Of a stretch of DNA of 24,206 nt, positions 8,241 through 15,871 are shown piece after piece. The stretch lies in the NCBI GenBank assembly GCA_044358925.1, contig JBIKNC010000039.1, positions 1 through 24,206 on the forward strand, written 5' to 3'. Each line of letters begins with the position of its first letter. Within the stretch, counting starts at the first letter, position 1. Under the pieces are notes generated by a model. The model was given only the letters and a program-made list of their open reading frames with translations, was not told the origin of the DNA and did not search any database. Both the position numbers and the translations under genes were made by a program. This stretch comes from Rohdeia sp044358925 (GTDB lineage: Bacteria > Planctomycetota > UBA1135 > GCA-002686595).

Positions 8241-9580
8241 GATCCCCCACCATCACCAAGGTCAGCGTCTTCGACGTGCGCTTCCCGACGTCGGACCGAC
8301 TCGACGGCTCCGATGCGGTGCACGTCGATCCGGACTACTCGGCCGCCTACGTCGTGCTTCACACGGACGACTCGGGCCTCGAAGGTCACGGCACGACGTT
8401 CACGATCGGCCGTGGCAACGAACTGTGCACGAGCGCCGCGCGCACGCTCGCACAACGCCTCGTCGGCCTCGCGGTCGACGACATCGAACGCTCGATGGCG
8501 TCGGTCTGGCGCCAACTCACACAGGACAGCCAACTGCGTTGGGTCGGGCCGGAGAAGGGCGTCGTGCACCTCGCGACGGCCGCCGTCGTGAACGCGCTGT
8601 GGGACCTGCTCGCACGCCGAGCGCAGAAGCCGCTCTGGCGCCTGTTGTGCGACATGGAGCCGCGCCAACTGGTCGCGACGCTCGACTTCCGCTACGTCAC
8701 GGACGTCCTGACGCCGGAAGTGGCCGTCGAACTGCTCGAGGAGCAACGCAGCTCGCGCGCCGAGCGCATCGCGTGGCTCGAGCGCGAGGGCTACCCGGCC
8801 TACACGACGTCGTGCGGTTGGATCGGCTACCCGGACGAGCGCATCCGCGAGTTGTGCGAGGCCGCGCTGGCCGACGGCTGGAACCACTTCAAACTCAAGG
8901 TGGGCGGCACGCTCGAGGACGACGAGCGCCGCTGCGCCCTCGTGCGCCGACTGATCGGTCCGCAGCGTTCGTTGATGGTCGACGCCAATCAGCGCTGGGA
9001 CGTCGACGAGGCCATCTCGCGGGTCAACCTGCTGCGCGCCCACGACCTGCGTTGGATCGAGGAACCGACGTCGCCCGACGACGTGCTCGGTCACGCGCGC
9101 ATCGCGCGCGGCGTCGCACCGGTGAAGGTCGCGACCGGCGAGCAGTGCCAGAACCGCGTGATCTTCAAACAGCTCATGCAGTCGGGCGGCGTGCACTACG
9201 TGCAGGTCGACGCGTGTCGCATGGGCGGTCTCAACGAAGTGCTCGTCGTCATGCTCATGGCGCGGCACTTCGGACTGCCGGTCTGTCCGCACGCGGGCGG
9301 CGTCGGTCTGTGCGAATACGTGAACCACCTCTCGTTCTTCGACTACGCGTGTCTGTCCGGCACGACCGACGACCGCGTGTGCGAATACGTCTCGCACCTC
9401 GACGAGCACTTCGTGACGCCCGCGCGCGTGCGCCGCGGTCGTTACCTCGCGCCGACGGAGCCGGGCTACGGCACGCATCTCTTCGCGCCGTCGATCGCCG
9501 ACCACACGTTCCCGAACGGGCGTGTGTGGGCGAGCCGCGGCAACCACGCGCCGCGCGTCGTGCTCGCGGGGGGGCGCTGA
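8237..9580 (+). CDS. L-fuconate dehydratase (enolase superfamily)
   Basis: A 447-residue enzyme converting L-fuconate to 2-keto-3-deoxy-L-fuconate. It carries all catalytic parts of the mandelate-racemase/FucD subgroup: the KxK pair (K219, K221), metal ligands D249 (VDANQRWD), E275 (WIEEPTSPDD) and E302 (TGEQCQNR), and H352 (CPHAGGVGLCEYVNHL). The N-terminal capping domain starts ITKVSVFDVRFPTSDRLDGSDAVH, very like bacterial FucD and human ENOSF1. The length fits the family (about 440). The ATG overlaps the lactonase stop (ATGA). This is the most diagnostic enzyme of the operon. Related acid-sugar dehydratases cannot be fully excluded, but the overall match to L-fuconate dehydratase is strong. 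Confidence 0.93.
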   Translation: MRSPTITKVSVFDVRFPTSDRLDGSDAVHVDPDYSAAYVVLHTDDSGLEGHGTTFTIGRGNELCTSAARTLAQRLVGLAVDDIERSMASVWRQLTQDSQLRWVGPEKGVVHLATAAVVNALWDLLARRAQKPLWRLLCDMEPRQLVATLDFRYVTDVLTPEVAVELLEEQRSSRAERIAWLEREGYPAYTTSCGWIGYPDERIRELCEAALADGWNHFKLKVGGTLEDDERRCALVRRLIGPQRSLMVDANQRWDVDEAISRVNLLRAHDLRWIEEPTSPDDVLGHARIARGVAPVKVATGEQCQNRVIFKQLMQSGGVHYVQVDACRMGGLNEVLVVMLMARHFGLPVCPHAGGVGLCEYVNHLSFFDYACLSGTTDDRVCEYVSHLDEHFVTPARVRRGRYLAPTEPGYGTHLFAPSIADHTFPNGRVWASRGNHAPRVVLAGGR

Positions 9581-9585
9581 GCTCC

Positions 9586-10332
9586 GTGGCACGTCTCGCG
9601 GGCAAACGGGCGCTCGTCACGGCCGCCGGCCAAGGCATCGGAAGAGCGACGGCGCTGGCCTTCGCTTCCGAAGGCGCACACGTGATCGCGACGGACGTCG
9701 CGCCCGACAAGCTCGCGGGGCTCGCGGGCACACACGGCTCCGGCAGCATCGCGTGCGAGCGCCTCGACGTCACCGACGACGCAGCGGTGCGTGCGCTCGC
9801 GGCGCAGGTCGGTGCGCTCGACGTGCTCTTCAACTGCGCCGGTTGGGTGCCGCACGGCAGCGTCCTCGACACCGACGACGCGACGTGGACGCGCGCGTTC
9901 GACCTCAACGTGACGTCGATGCTGCGCACGATCCGCGCCTTCCTGCCGGCGATGCTCGCGCGCGGCCGCGGCAGCATCCTGAACATGGCCTCCGTCGCGT
10001 CGAGCGTGAAAGGCGTCAAGGTGCGTTGCGCCTACAGCTCGTCGAAGGCGGCCGTGGTCGGCCTCACGAAGTCGGTCGCCGCCGACTTCGTCGAACGCGG
10101 CATCCGCTGCAATGCGATCTGCCCGGGCACGGTCGAGACGCCGTCGCTCGACGAGCGCATCGCGGCACTCGGTGATCCGGTCGCGGCGCGCGCCGCCTTC
10201 GTCGCACGCCAGCCGATCGGTCGCCTCGGTCGCCCCGAGGAGATCGCGGCGCTGTGTGTGCACCTCGCGTCCGACGAGTCCGCGTACACGACCGGCACGA
10301 TCCACGTGATCGACGGCGGTTGGTCCAACTGA
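9586..10332 (+). CDS. SDR dehydrogenase, probable 2-keto-3-deoxy-L-fuconate dehydrogenase
   Basis: A 248-residue short-chain dehydrogenase. The cofactor loop is TAAGQGIGRA (residues 12-21), followed by NCAG (83-86) and the catalytic S136, Y150, K154 (YSSSK). The stretch NMASVASSVKGVKVRCAYSS and RGIRCNAICPGTVETPSL closely follow the BDH2/DHRS6-like subgroup, which includes the bacterial 2-keto-3-deoxy-L-fuconate 4-dehydrogenase. It would make 2,4-diketo-3-deoxy-L-fuconate with reduction of NAD(P)+. The GTG start 5 bp after the dehydratase stop is chosen; no ATG is suitably placed. An alternative is an L-fucose dehydrogenase, also an SDR in some bacteria, but the subgroup motif and the hydrolase downstream favour the keto-deoxy substrate. 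Confidence 0.87.
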   Translation: MARLAGKRALVTAAGQGIGRATALAFASEGAHVIATDVAPDKLAGLAGTHGSGSIACERLDVTDDAAVRALAAQVGALDVLFNCAGWVPHGSVLDTDDATWTRAFDLNVTSMLRTIRAFLPAMLARGRGSILNMASVASSVKGVKVRCAYSSSKAAVVGLTKSVAADFVERGIRCNAICPGTVETPSLDERIAALGDPVAARAAFVARQPIGRLGRPEEIAALCVHLASDESAYTTGTIHVIDGGWSN

Positions 10333-10397
10333 CCTCGAGTCGCTCGCCCCACTCTCCACGCCCTCTTTCGCGAACGTCCGCTCCGAACAGAACGCCC

Positions 10398-11255
10398 ATG
10401 AAACTTCTGCGCTTCGGCCCGCGCGGCCAGGAACGGCCCGGCATCCTCGCTCCCGACGGCTCGCGCCGTTCGCTGGAAGGCGTCATCGACGACGTCGCGG
10501 GCGCCCATCTCGACCCGGATGCACTCGCCAAACTCGCGCGCACGGACACGACGAAGCTGCCGCGTGTACCCGACGACGCGCGTCACGGGCCGTGTGTGGG
10601 TCGCACGGGCAAGTTCCTGTGCATCGGCCTCAACTACGCGGATCACGCGAAGGAGACGGGCAAGGAGGTGCCGCCCGAGCCGGTGCTGTTCATGAAGGCC
10701 ACGAGCGCCATCAGCGGTCCGTACGACGACGTCGTGCTGCCGCCGGGCTCGAAGAAGTCCGACTGGGAGGTCGAACTCGGCGTCGTGATCGGCCGCGTCG
10801 CGCGCTACGTGACGCCGGAGCGCGCACTCGACCACGTCGCGGGCTACTGCGTCGTGAACGACCTGTCCGAGCGCGAGTACCAGATGGAACACCACGGCCA
10901 GTGGGTCAAAGGCAAGTCCTGCGACACCTTCGGGCCGATCGGGCCGTGGCTCGTCACGAAGGACGAGGTGAAGGATCCGCAGAAGCTCGCGTTGTGGCTC
11001 GAGGTCGATGGGCACCGCTACCAGAACGGCAACACGTCGACGATGGTCTACACCGTCGCGTTCCTCGTGTCGTACGTGAGTCGCTTCATGTCGCTCCATC
11101 CGGGCGACGTGATCTCGACCGGCACGCCGCCGGGTGTCGGCCTCGGTCAGGATCCGCAGGTCTTCCTGCGTCCGGGCCAGACGATGCGCCTCGCGATCGA
11201 CGGCCTCGGTGAACAACGCCAGCGCACGATCGACGGCGCACTCGTGAAGTGGTGA
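10398..11255 (+). CDS. 2,4-diketo-3-deoxy-L-fuconate hydrolase (FAH family)
   Basis: A 285-residue fumarylacetoacetate-hydrolase-fold protein. It has an N-terminal region beginning MKLLRFGPRGQERPGI, then FLCIGLNYADHAKETG, PVLFMKATSAISGP, the metal ligands E124, E126 (DWEVELGVVIG) and D155 (CVVNDLSEREYQ), and the C-terminal ISTGTPPGVGLGQ. In the non-phosphorylative L-fucose route the corresponding hydrolase splits 2,4-diketo-3-deoxy-L-fuconate into pyruvate and L-lactate. It lies 65 bp downstream of the dehydrogenase that would supply this substrate. The 3' end overlaps the next gene's start. The fold is certain; the substrate is assigned from gene order and similarity to this FAH subgroup. 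Confidence 0.88.
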   Translation: MKLLRFGPRGQERPGILAPDGSRRSLEGVIDDVAGAHLDPDALAKLARTDTTKLPRVPDDARHGPCVGRTGKFLCIGLNYADHAKETGKEVPPEPVLFMKATSAISGPYDDVVLPPGSKKSDWEVELGVVIGRVARYVTPERALDHVAGYCVVNDLSEREYQMEHHGQWVKGKSCDTFGPIGPWLVTKDEVKDPQKLALWLEVDGHRYQNGNTSTMVYTVAFLVSYVSRFMSLHPGDVISTGTPPGVGLGQDPQVFLRPGQTMRLAIDGLGEQRQRTIDGALVKW

Positions 11256-12472
11256 GACGTCGCGCGATCGTCGTCGGCGGCGGCATCGTCGGTCTCGCGG
11301 TCGCGGAGCGCCTCGGCTCCGTCGATCCCGACCTCGACGTGCTCGTGCTCGAGAAGGAGCCGCGCATCGCGTTGCACCAGACGGGCCGCAACTCGGGCGT
11401 CGTCCACTCCGGGCTGTACTACAAGCCGGGCTCGAAGAAGGCGCAGAACTGCCGCGCCGGCAAGGCGCTGCTCGAAGAGTTCTGCCGCGTCGAGAACGTG
11501 CCGTTCGAGCGCTGCGGCAAGGTCGTGGTCGCGACGCGCGAGGACGAGTTGCCGGCGCTCGCCGAACTCGAACGCCGCGGCCGCGCGAACGGCGTCGAAC
11601 TGGAGCAGATCGGGCCGCAGCGCTTGCGCGAACTCGAGCCGCACGCGGCCGGGATCGCCGCTCTGCACGTGCCGGAGTCGGGCATCGTCGACTACACCGC
11701 GGTGTGCGAACGCCTCGCGGCTCGCATCGTGGCGCGCGGCGGCACGGTTGCGACGGGCGTGCGTGTGCTCGGCCTCGCCGAGGTGCACGGATCGACGCCG
11801 CGTCAGGTCCTGGTGCGCACGTCGCGCGGCGACGAACCCGCCGACGTCGCGTTCAACTGCTCCGGGCTGTTCAGCGACCGCATCGCGCGCGCGAGCGGAC
11901 TGCCGTGGCGCGAGCGCATCGTGCCCTTCCGCGGCGAGTACTTCGAACTCGTGCCCGCCGCGCACGGCCTGGTGAAGAACCTCATCTACCCGACGCCCGA
12001 CCCGCGCTTCCCGTTCCTCGGCGTGCACTTCACACGCATGGTCGTGGGCGGCGTCGAGTGCGGGCCGAACGCGGTGCTCGCGCTCGCTCGCGAGGGCTAC
12101 ACGTGGCGCGACGTCTCCCTGCGCGACACGTTCGACGCGCTCACCTACCCCGGGTTCCTGCGCCTCGCCGCGCGCCACTGGCGCACTGGGCTCGGCGAGG
12201 TCGTGCGTTCGCTGTCGCGAGCGGCGTTCGTGCGCGCGCTGCAGCGCCTCGTGCCCGACGTGCGCGCCGAGCACCTCGTACCGGCGCCGGCCGGTGTGCG
12301 CGCCCAAGCGCTCGATCGCAAGGGCAGCCTGGTCGACGACTTCGTGATCGAGCCGCACGCGGCGATCGTGCACGTCCTCAACGCTCCTTCGCCCGCCGCA
12401 ACGTCCGCCCTCTCGATCGCGCGCCATGTCGTCGACGCCGCGGCGGCGAGCGGCGCGCTCCCCACGCCGTGA
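11249..12472 (+). CDS. LhgO-like FAD-dependent L-2-hydroxyacid oxidase
   Basis: A 407-residue flavoprotein. The N-terminal FAD motif is IVVGGGIVGLAVAERL, followed by LVLEKEPRIALHQTGRNSG and VVHSGLYYKPGSKKAQNCRAGK, a highly characteristic L-2-hydroxyglutarate oxidase (LhgO/YgaF) block. SGIVDYTAVCERLA and the closing VHVLNAPSPAATSALSIARHV also match. GTG 11249 or GTG 11252 may be the start; both overlap the hydrolase stop at 11253-11255. LhgO enzymes oxidise L-2-hydroxyglutarate, passing electrons to the membrane quinone pool. In this operon an L-2-hydroxyacid made by the pathway, L-lactate, is an attractive alternative substrate (inferred). The extended similarity is to LhgO, not to classical FMN-type L-lactate dehydrogenases. 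Confidence 0.9.
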   Translation: MVRRRAIVVGGGIVGLAVAERLGSVDPDLDVLVLEKEPRIALHQTGRNSGVVHSGLYYKPGSKKAQNCRAGKALLEEFCRVENVPFERCGKVVVATREDELPALAELERRGRANGVELEQIGPQRLRELEPHAAGIAALHVPESGIVDYTAVCERLAARIVARGGTVATGVRVLGLAEVHGSTPRQVLVRTSRGDEPADVAFNCSGLFSDRIARASGLPWRERIVPFRGEYFELVPAAHGLVKNLIYPTPDPRFPFLGVHFTRMVVGGVECGPNAVLALAREGYTWRDVSLRDTFDALTYPGFLRLAARHWRTGLGEVVRSLSRAAFVRALQRLVPDVRAEHLVPAPAGVRAQALDRKGSLVDDFVIEPHAAIVHVLNAPSPAATSALSIARHVVDAAAASGALPTP

Positions 12473-12477
12473 CGAAC

Positions 12478-13587
12478 ATGCAGACGAGTGAACAGGTCTT
12501 CTCCGCCGACGCTCTGCACGGCTTCGCGCAGGCGGTGTTCGTGCACCACGGCGTGTCCTTGGAGCACGCGAACGAGGCCGCGACGGTGCTGTTGCACGCC
12601 GACCTGCGCGGCGTCGACAGCCACGGCGTCGCGCGCCTGCTCGCCTACCACGGCATGCTCGCGGCCGGACGCATCGATCCGCGGCCGACCGTGCGTGTCG
12701 TACGAGAGAGTCCGAGCACGGCCGTCGTCGACGGCGGCAACGGCCTCGGTCTCGTCGTCGGGCCGATCGCGAATCGCATCGCGCTCGCCAAAGCGCGCGA
12801 AGTCGGTTCGGGGTGGGTCAGCGTCTGCAACACGAACCACTTCGGAGCCGCGAGCTTCTACGTGCTCGAGGCGCTCGAACGCGGCGTGATCGGCTGGGCG
12901 ATGACGAACAGCACGAAGCTCGTCGCTCCGCACGGCGGCGCACAGCGGATGCTCGGCACCAATCCGATCGCCATCGCGTTCCCCGGCCGCGAGGAGCCGC
13001 CGATCGTGATCGACCTCGCGAGTTGCACCGCGGCCTACGGCAAGGTCGAGATCGCGCGCCGCAAGGGCCGCTCGATCCCGCGCGGTTGGGCGATCGATCG
13101 CCACGGCGCCGACACGACCTCGCCCGATGCGATGGTCGACGGCGGAGCGCTCCTGCCGCTGGGTTCCGACGACGAAGGCAGCGGTCACAAGGGCTACTGC
13201 CTCGCGGTCATGGTCGACGTGTTGTCAGGCGTGTTGTCGGGCGCCAATTGGGGGCCGTTCGCGCCGCCGTTCACCGTGCAACAGGAGATCCCGGAGCGCT
13301 CCGTCGGCCGCGGCATCGGCCACTTCTTCGGCGCGCTGCGCATCGACGCGTTCGAGGACCCGCTCGTGTTCGGCGAGCGCATCGACGACTACGTGCGCAC
13401 GTTGCGCTCGACGAAGCCGCGCCCCGGCCGCGGTCCCGTTCTCGTGCCCGGCGACCCGGAACGCGCCGCACACGCCGACCGCAGCGTGCATGGCGTGCCG
13501 CTCGTGACCGCCGTCGTGAAGGACCTTCGTTCCGTGGCCGAAGCCACGGGCGTCGACTTCCCGCTCGCTCTCACGACGCGCGGCTGA
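12478..13587 (+). CDS. LDH2/MDH2-family NAD(P)-dependent 2-hydroxyacid dehydrogenase
   Basis: A 369-residue member of the malate/L-lactate/ureidoglycolate dehydrogenase family (PF02615), unrelated to Rossmann-fold LDH. Hallmarks include ADLRGVDSHGVARL with the catalytic His, VSVCNTNHFGAASFY, MTNSTKLVAPHGG, GTNPIAIAFP, IDLASCTAAYGKVEIARRKGRSIP and GHKGYCLAVMVDVLSGVLSG. The family oxidises L-malate, L-lactate, sulfolactate or similar hydroxyacids. As last gene of the fuconate operon it may recover the L-lactate released by the FAH hydrolase as pyruvate (inferred). ATG 12478 is given; an in-frame GTG at 12469 overlaps the previous stop as GTGA, the same coupling seen elsewhere in this operon, and is a serious alternative. 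A hairpin at 13596-13628 follows. Confidence 0.92.
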   Translation: MQTSEQVFSADALHGFAQAVFVHHGVSLEHANEAATVLLHADLRGVDSHGVARLLAYHGMLAAGRIDPRPTVRVVRESPSTAVVDGGNGLGLVVGPIANRIALAKAREVGSGWVSVCNTNHFGAASFYVLEALERGVIGWAMTNSTKLVAPHGGAQRMLGTNPIAIAFPGREEPPIVIDLASCTAAYGKVEIARRKGRSIPRGWAIDRHGADTTSPDAMVDGGALLPLGSDDEGSGHKGYCLAVMVDVLSGVLSGANWGPFAPPFTVQQEIPERSVGRGIGHFFGALRIDAFEDPLVFGERIDDYVRTLRSTKPRPGRGPVLVPGDPERAAHADRSVHGVPLVTAVVKDLRSVAEATGVDFPLALTTRG

Positions 13588-13595
13588 AACACACA

Positions 13596-13628
13596 CGCCG
13601 CGCGACCGATCGAAGCGGTGGCGCGGCG
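13596..13628. terminator. bidirectional hairpin between convergent genes
   Basis: The arms CGCCGCGC (13596-13603) and GCGCGGCG (13621-13628) pair. After a single G-G mismatch, ACCG (13605-13608) pairs with CGGT (13616-13619), leaving a 7-nt loop. The hairpin begins 8 bp after the stop of the plus-strand operon and 22 bp beyond the stop of the minus-strand lipoprotein gene, the right position to terminate both. No T-run follows on either side. Confidence 0.6.
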
Positions 13629-13650
13629 CGCGTGCGGCAGACGGTCGAGA

Positions 13651-14673
13651 TCAGTTGCGGTACGGCGTGTGGCACGCGTTGCAGCTCGCATTGATCGCCT
13701 TGACGGCCGACGTCACGCGGTCCTTCGCCGCGGCGTCACCTGCGCGCAGTTCGCGCAACGCGGCGACCAGCTTCTTCGAGTCGGCCAGTGAGGTCTGCAT
13801 CCAATCGCGGTAGTCCTGCGGCGCCGAAACGACTTCCTGGAGTCGCATGCTCGCTTCGAAGAGCTGCTCGAGCTTCTGCGCTTCGTTGAGCGGCTCGATG
13901 TCCGGGTGCGCCGGATCCACGCCGTAGTCGACCGCGATCGAATCGCGTGTGTTCTCGAACGCGCGCGCGATCTGCACCATCGCACCCGCGACGCCGTCGA
14001 GCGGAGCCGCAGCAGGGAAGTCGAACACGTGGGCCGTGGTCGCGGCCTCGTCGGGAATCTCGGCCGTCGCGATGTCCCAGAACAGCCCGGAGTACTTGGG
14101 CGAAGTGCCGGCCCACTGGCGCATCTCGGCCAGGGCCTGTTCGCGACTGATGCCGTCGAGTGCGAGGCGACCGAGGGCCGCTGCTGCCGCACTGCGGTGT
14201 TCGCCGTGGAAGCAGTGCACGTAGAACGGACCTTCGAGTTCGCGGAAGGTCTTGACGATCGCGAGCTGCTCCTCGTCGGTCACACCGCTGTACTGGATCG
14301 GGACGTGCACGTAGCGCATGCCGTATCTCGCCGCAGTGGCAGCGTCGGGCGCCTTGCCGTCGACCGAGAGGATCGTCTTGACGCCCCAGCTCGCGACGCG
14401 CGCGAGCGCTTCCTCACCACCCGGCTCTCCACCGCTGATGAAGCGATCGCTCAACCGGTAGACGTTCTCGAGGTCGGCGTAGTCGGCCGCCTTGATCTCT
14501 GGCAGCGCGAACTTGCCCGCTTCGTCGTAGGCGTTCGTGATGCCCTGCATGGGCGCCGCGACGCGCACCGTCGTCGGTACGTACGACCGCGTGTCTGCTG
14601 TGTTCGTCGACGTCGCGGAACAGGCGACGAGAAGGAGCGCGGCGCCGGCCGCGAGCGGGTGGATCTTTCGCAT
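13651..14673 (-). CDS. lipoprotein joining a tyrosine-phosphatase-like domain to a C-terminal cytochrome c'-like domain
   Basis: A 340-residue protein. Residues 1-18 form a lipoprotein signal with lipobox LLVAC (Cys18). Residues ~65-200 look like a DSP/PTP-like phosphatase: VYRLSDRFISGGEP, a turn SVDGKAPD with a possible general-acid Asp105, and the P-loop HCFHGEHR (HCx5R; Cys154, Arg160). Residues ~220-340 are helical and end with CNACH (331-335), a single haem-binding CxxCH five residues from the C-terminus. A helical bundle with a terminal CxxCH is the layout of cytochrome c'-type domains. The protein should be exported and membrane-anchored, with haem attached outside the cytoplasm. ATG 14673 is chosen because it starts the signal peptide; an upstream in-frame extension to 14892 lacks one. 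Function unknown; phosphatase activity and haem binding are inferred from motifs. Confidence 0.85.
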   Translation of the reverse strand: MRKIHPLAAGAALLLVACSATSTNTADTRSYVPTTVRVAAPMQGITNAYDEAGKFALPEIKAADYADLENVYRLSDRFISGGEPGGEEALARVASWGVKTILSVDGKAPDAATAARYGMRYVHVPIQYSGVTDEEQLAIVKTFRELEGPFYVHCFHGEHRSAAAAALGRLALDGISREQALAEMRQWAGTSPKYSGLFWDIATAEIPDEAATTAHVFDFPAAAPLDGVAGAMVQIARAFENTRDSIAVDYGVDPAHPDIEPLNEAQKLEQLFEASMRLQEVVSAPQDYRDWMQTSLADSKKLVAALRELRAGDAAAKDRVTSAVKAINASCNACHTPYRN

Positions 14674-14971
14674 GGGGAACTGGAATGGGTCGGCTCGCAT
14701 CCGCGCCCGCGCCGGCAGGGGTAGCGCTCGCGTCGGCCTTCCCGCAGCCTGGGCAAGGACTGTGCCGAGTGTGACGCCCGTCCACAACCCACGCACCCCG
14801 TCCGGCTCCGGCGCAACAGCGTTCCGATCGGGTGACACCGCGCAACACACTGCGCTGAACCGCGCCCATCCACTCGCCCATCGAGCGCGCATCCCGGTGC
14901 ACTTCGGTGCAGCGTCGGGCCCCTCTCGCGGCGCCTCGATCGGCCTTCTCGACCCCGCCAGGGCCGCTGGG
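14674..14971. other. non-coding stretch upstream of the phosphatase/cytochrome lipoprotein
   Basis: This 298-bp stretch lies between the lipoprotein start and the tRNA. The minus frame stays open to 14892 but the extra residues are Arg/Pro-rich, lack a signal peptide and would hide the lipobox, so it is not taken as coding. It must hold the lipoprotein promoter and leader; no convincing -35/-10 pair or inverted repeat was recognised. Confidence 0.5.
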
Positions 14972-15048
14972 TGGTAGCGGTGGAGGGATTCGAACCCCCG
15001 ACACGCGGATTATGATTCCGCTGCTCTAACCAACTGAGCTACACCGCC
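14972..15048 (-). tRNA. tRNA with anticodon CAT, probably elongator tRNA-Met
   Basis: On the minus strand a full cloverleaf of 74 nt plus encoded CCA can be folded. The acceptor stem is GGCGGTG / CACCGCT with one G-T pair. T8-A9 is followed by a D-arm GCTC-AGTTGGTTA-GAGC. The anticodon arm is GCGGA-ATCATAA-TCCGC with anticodon CAT (positions 34-36). The variable loop is GTGTC and the T-arm GGGGG-TTCGAAT-CCCTC. The discriminator is A73, then CCA. The acceptor starts with a paired G1, so this is not the initiator tRNA. A CAT anticodon also occurs in lysidine-modified tRNA-Ile2; the acceptor pairs G4-C69 and G5-C68 differ from the E. coli Ile2 pattern, so Met is preferred. Confidence 0.93.
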
Positions 15049-15154
15049 GCCGATACGCGAGCGCGGGAGGTTAGCGCTGCAGCTGTGGGCCTGCAAGGCG
15101 CTGGGGCCGACGGAAGGGTCGGGGGCGAGCGGCCCGCCGGTCGATGGACCGGAG

Positions 15155-15631
15155 GTGGGTGCGATCGACGACGAGCATGGGAGCGGTCCGGGCGGCGGGC
15201 GGCTGGCGGTTCCCGCGGCAGCCTGGGATGCGCTCTTCGACGGCGTCGACGAGCGCGCGCGCCGGGGCGCCTTCGTCGAGTTGCTCGTCGCGAGTGTCGG
15301 CGTGGCCGGCGCGGGTCTGTGGATGCGTGTCGCCGGAACCGACGCTTGGTGTGAGGCGTCCCGCGTCGGTGCGTCGGACGCGCGGGAGTCGATCGTTCTC
15401 GCCGCACGGCGATCGGGCAGCACGGCGTGCAGTGCTCTTGCTGGTGTCGTTGCACGCGGACCGTTCGGGTCGCCGGATTCCCCGTGGTTCGCGACCGTCG
15501 TCGGGCTCGTCGACGACGACGCGAGCGATGCGGTCGATGCGTTGTGCGCCGTGTGGGATCACGTGCGCGTGAGCGACGTGCTCACGCTCGACGAGCTGCG
15601 CGGCGCGCGGCGTGCGAACGACGCTGCGTGA
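15155..15631 (+). CDS. small hypothetical protein with GAF-like pattern
   Basis: A 158-residue reading frame with strongly GC-biased third codon positions, unlike the opposite-strand frames. The sequence has a GAF-domain-like rhythm: a helix RGAFVELLVASVGVAGAGLWMRV, a long middle segment, FATVVGLVDDDASDAVDALCAVWDHV and a final helix. No DNA-binding, kinase or cyclase domain is attached, and the usual ligand-pocket residues cannot be checked by eye. The GTG start at 15155 overlaps a GGAGG sequence, so the precise start is doubtful. It lies alone between the tRNA and a long non-coding stretch. It may be a stand-alone sensor or a remnant of a longer protein. Function unknown. Confidence 0.5.
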   Translation: MGAIDDEHGSGPGGGRLAVPAAAWDALFDGVDERARRGAFVELLVASVGVAGAGLWMRVAGTDAWCEASRVGASDARESIVLAARRSGSTACSALAGVVARGPFGSPDSPWFATVVGLVDDDASDAVDALCAVWDHVRVSDVLTLDELRGARRANDAA

Positions 15632-15871
15632 CGACGCGGCGCACGTGCCGAGTGCACGCGATGGAGAGCGTCGGCGTCGCGCTCGAATGCGATTTCGCAT
15701 GGCGAATCGTTCATGTCGCGCGGTTCTCTCGCGATGTCCAGGACACCGTTCGCGCACATCGAACAGCCGGTGGAATCACAGCGATAGGAACTGATCGAAA
15801 CAGCACCGCGACGTGGAAGTTCCGGGCGAAAAGTCGACGCACGCGACGCGGCGATGGACTACATACGACAT

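Noticed and set aside
10032..12427. Minus-strand frames of about 394 and 426 codons opposite the FAH hydrolase and LhgO-like genes
   Set aside because: Antisense shadows; compositions are Arg/His/Glu-rich and no family is recognisable.
14674..14892. N-terminal extension of the phosphatase/cytochrome lipoprotein
   Set aside because: It would bury the lipoprotein signal peptide and has no conserved features.
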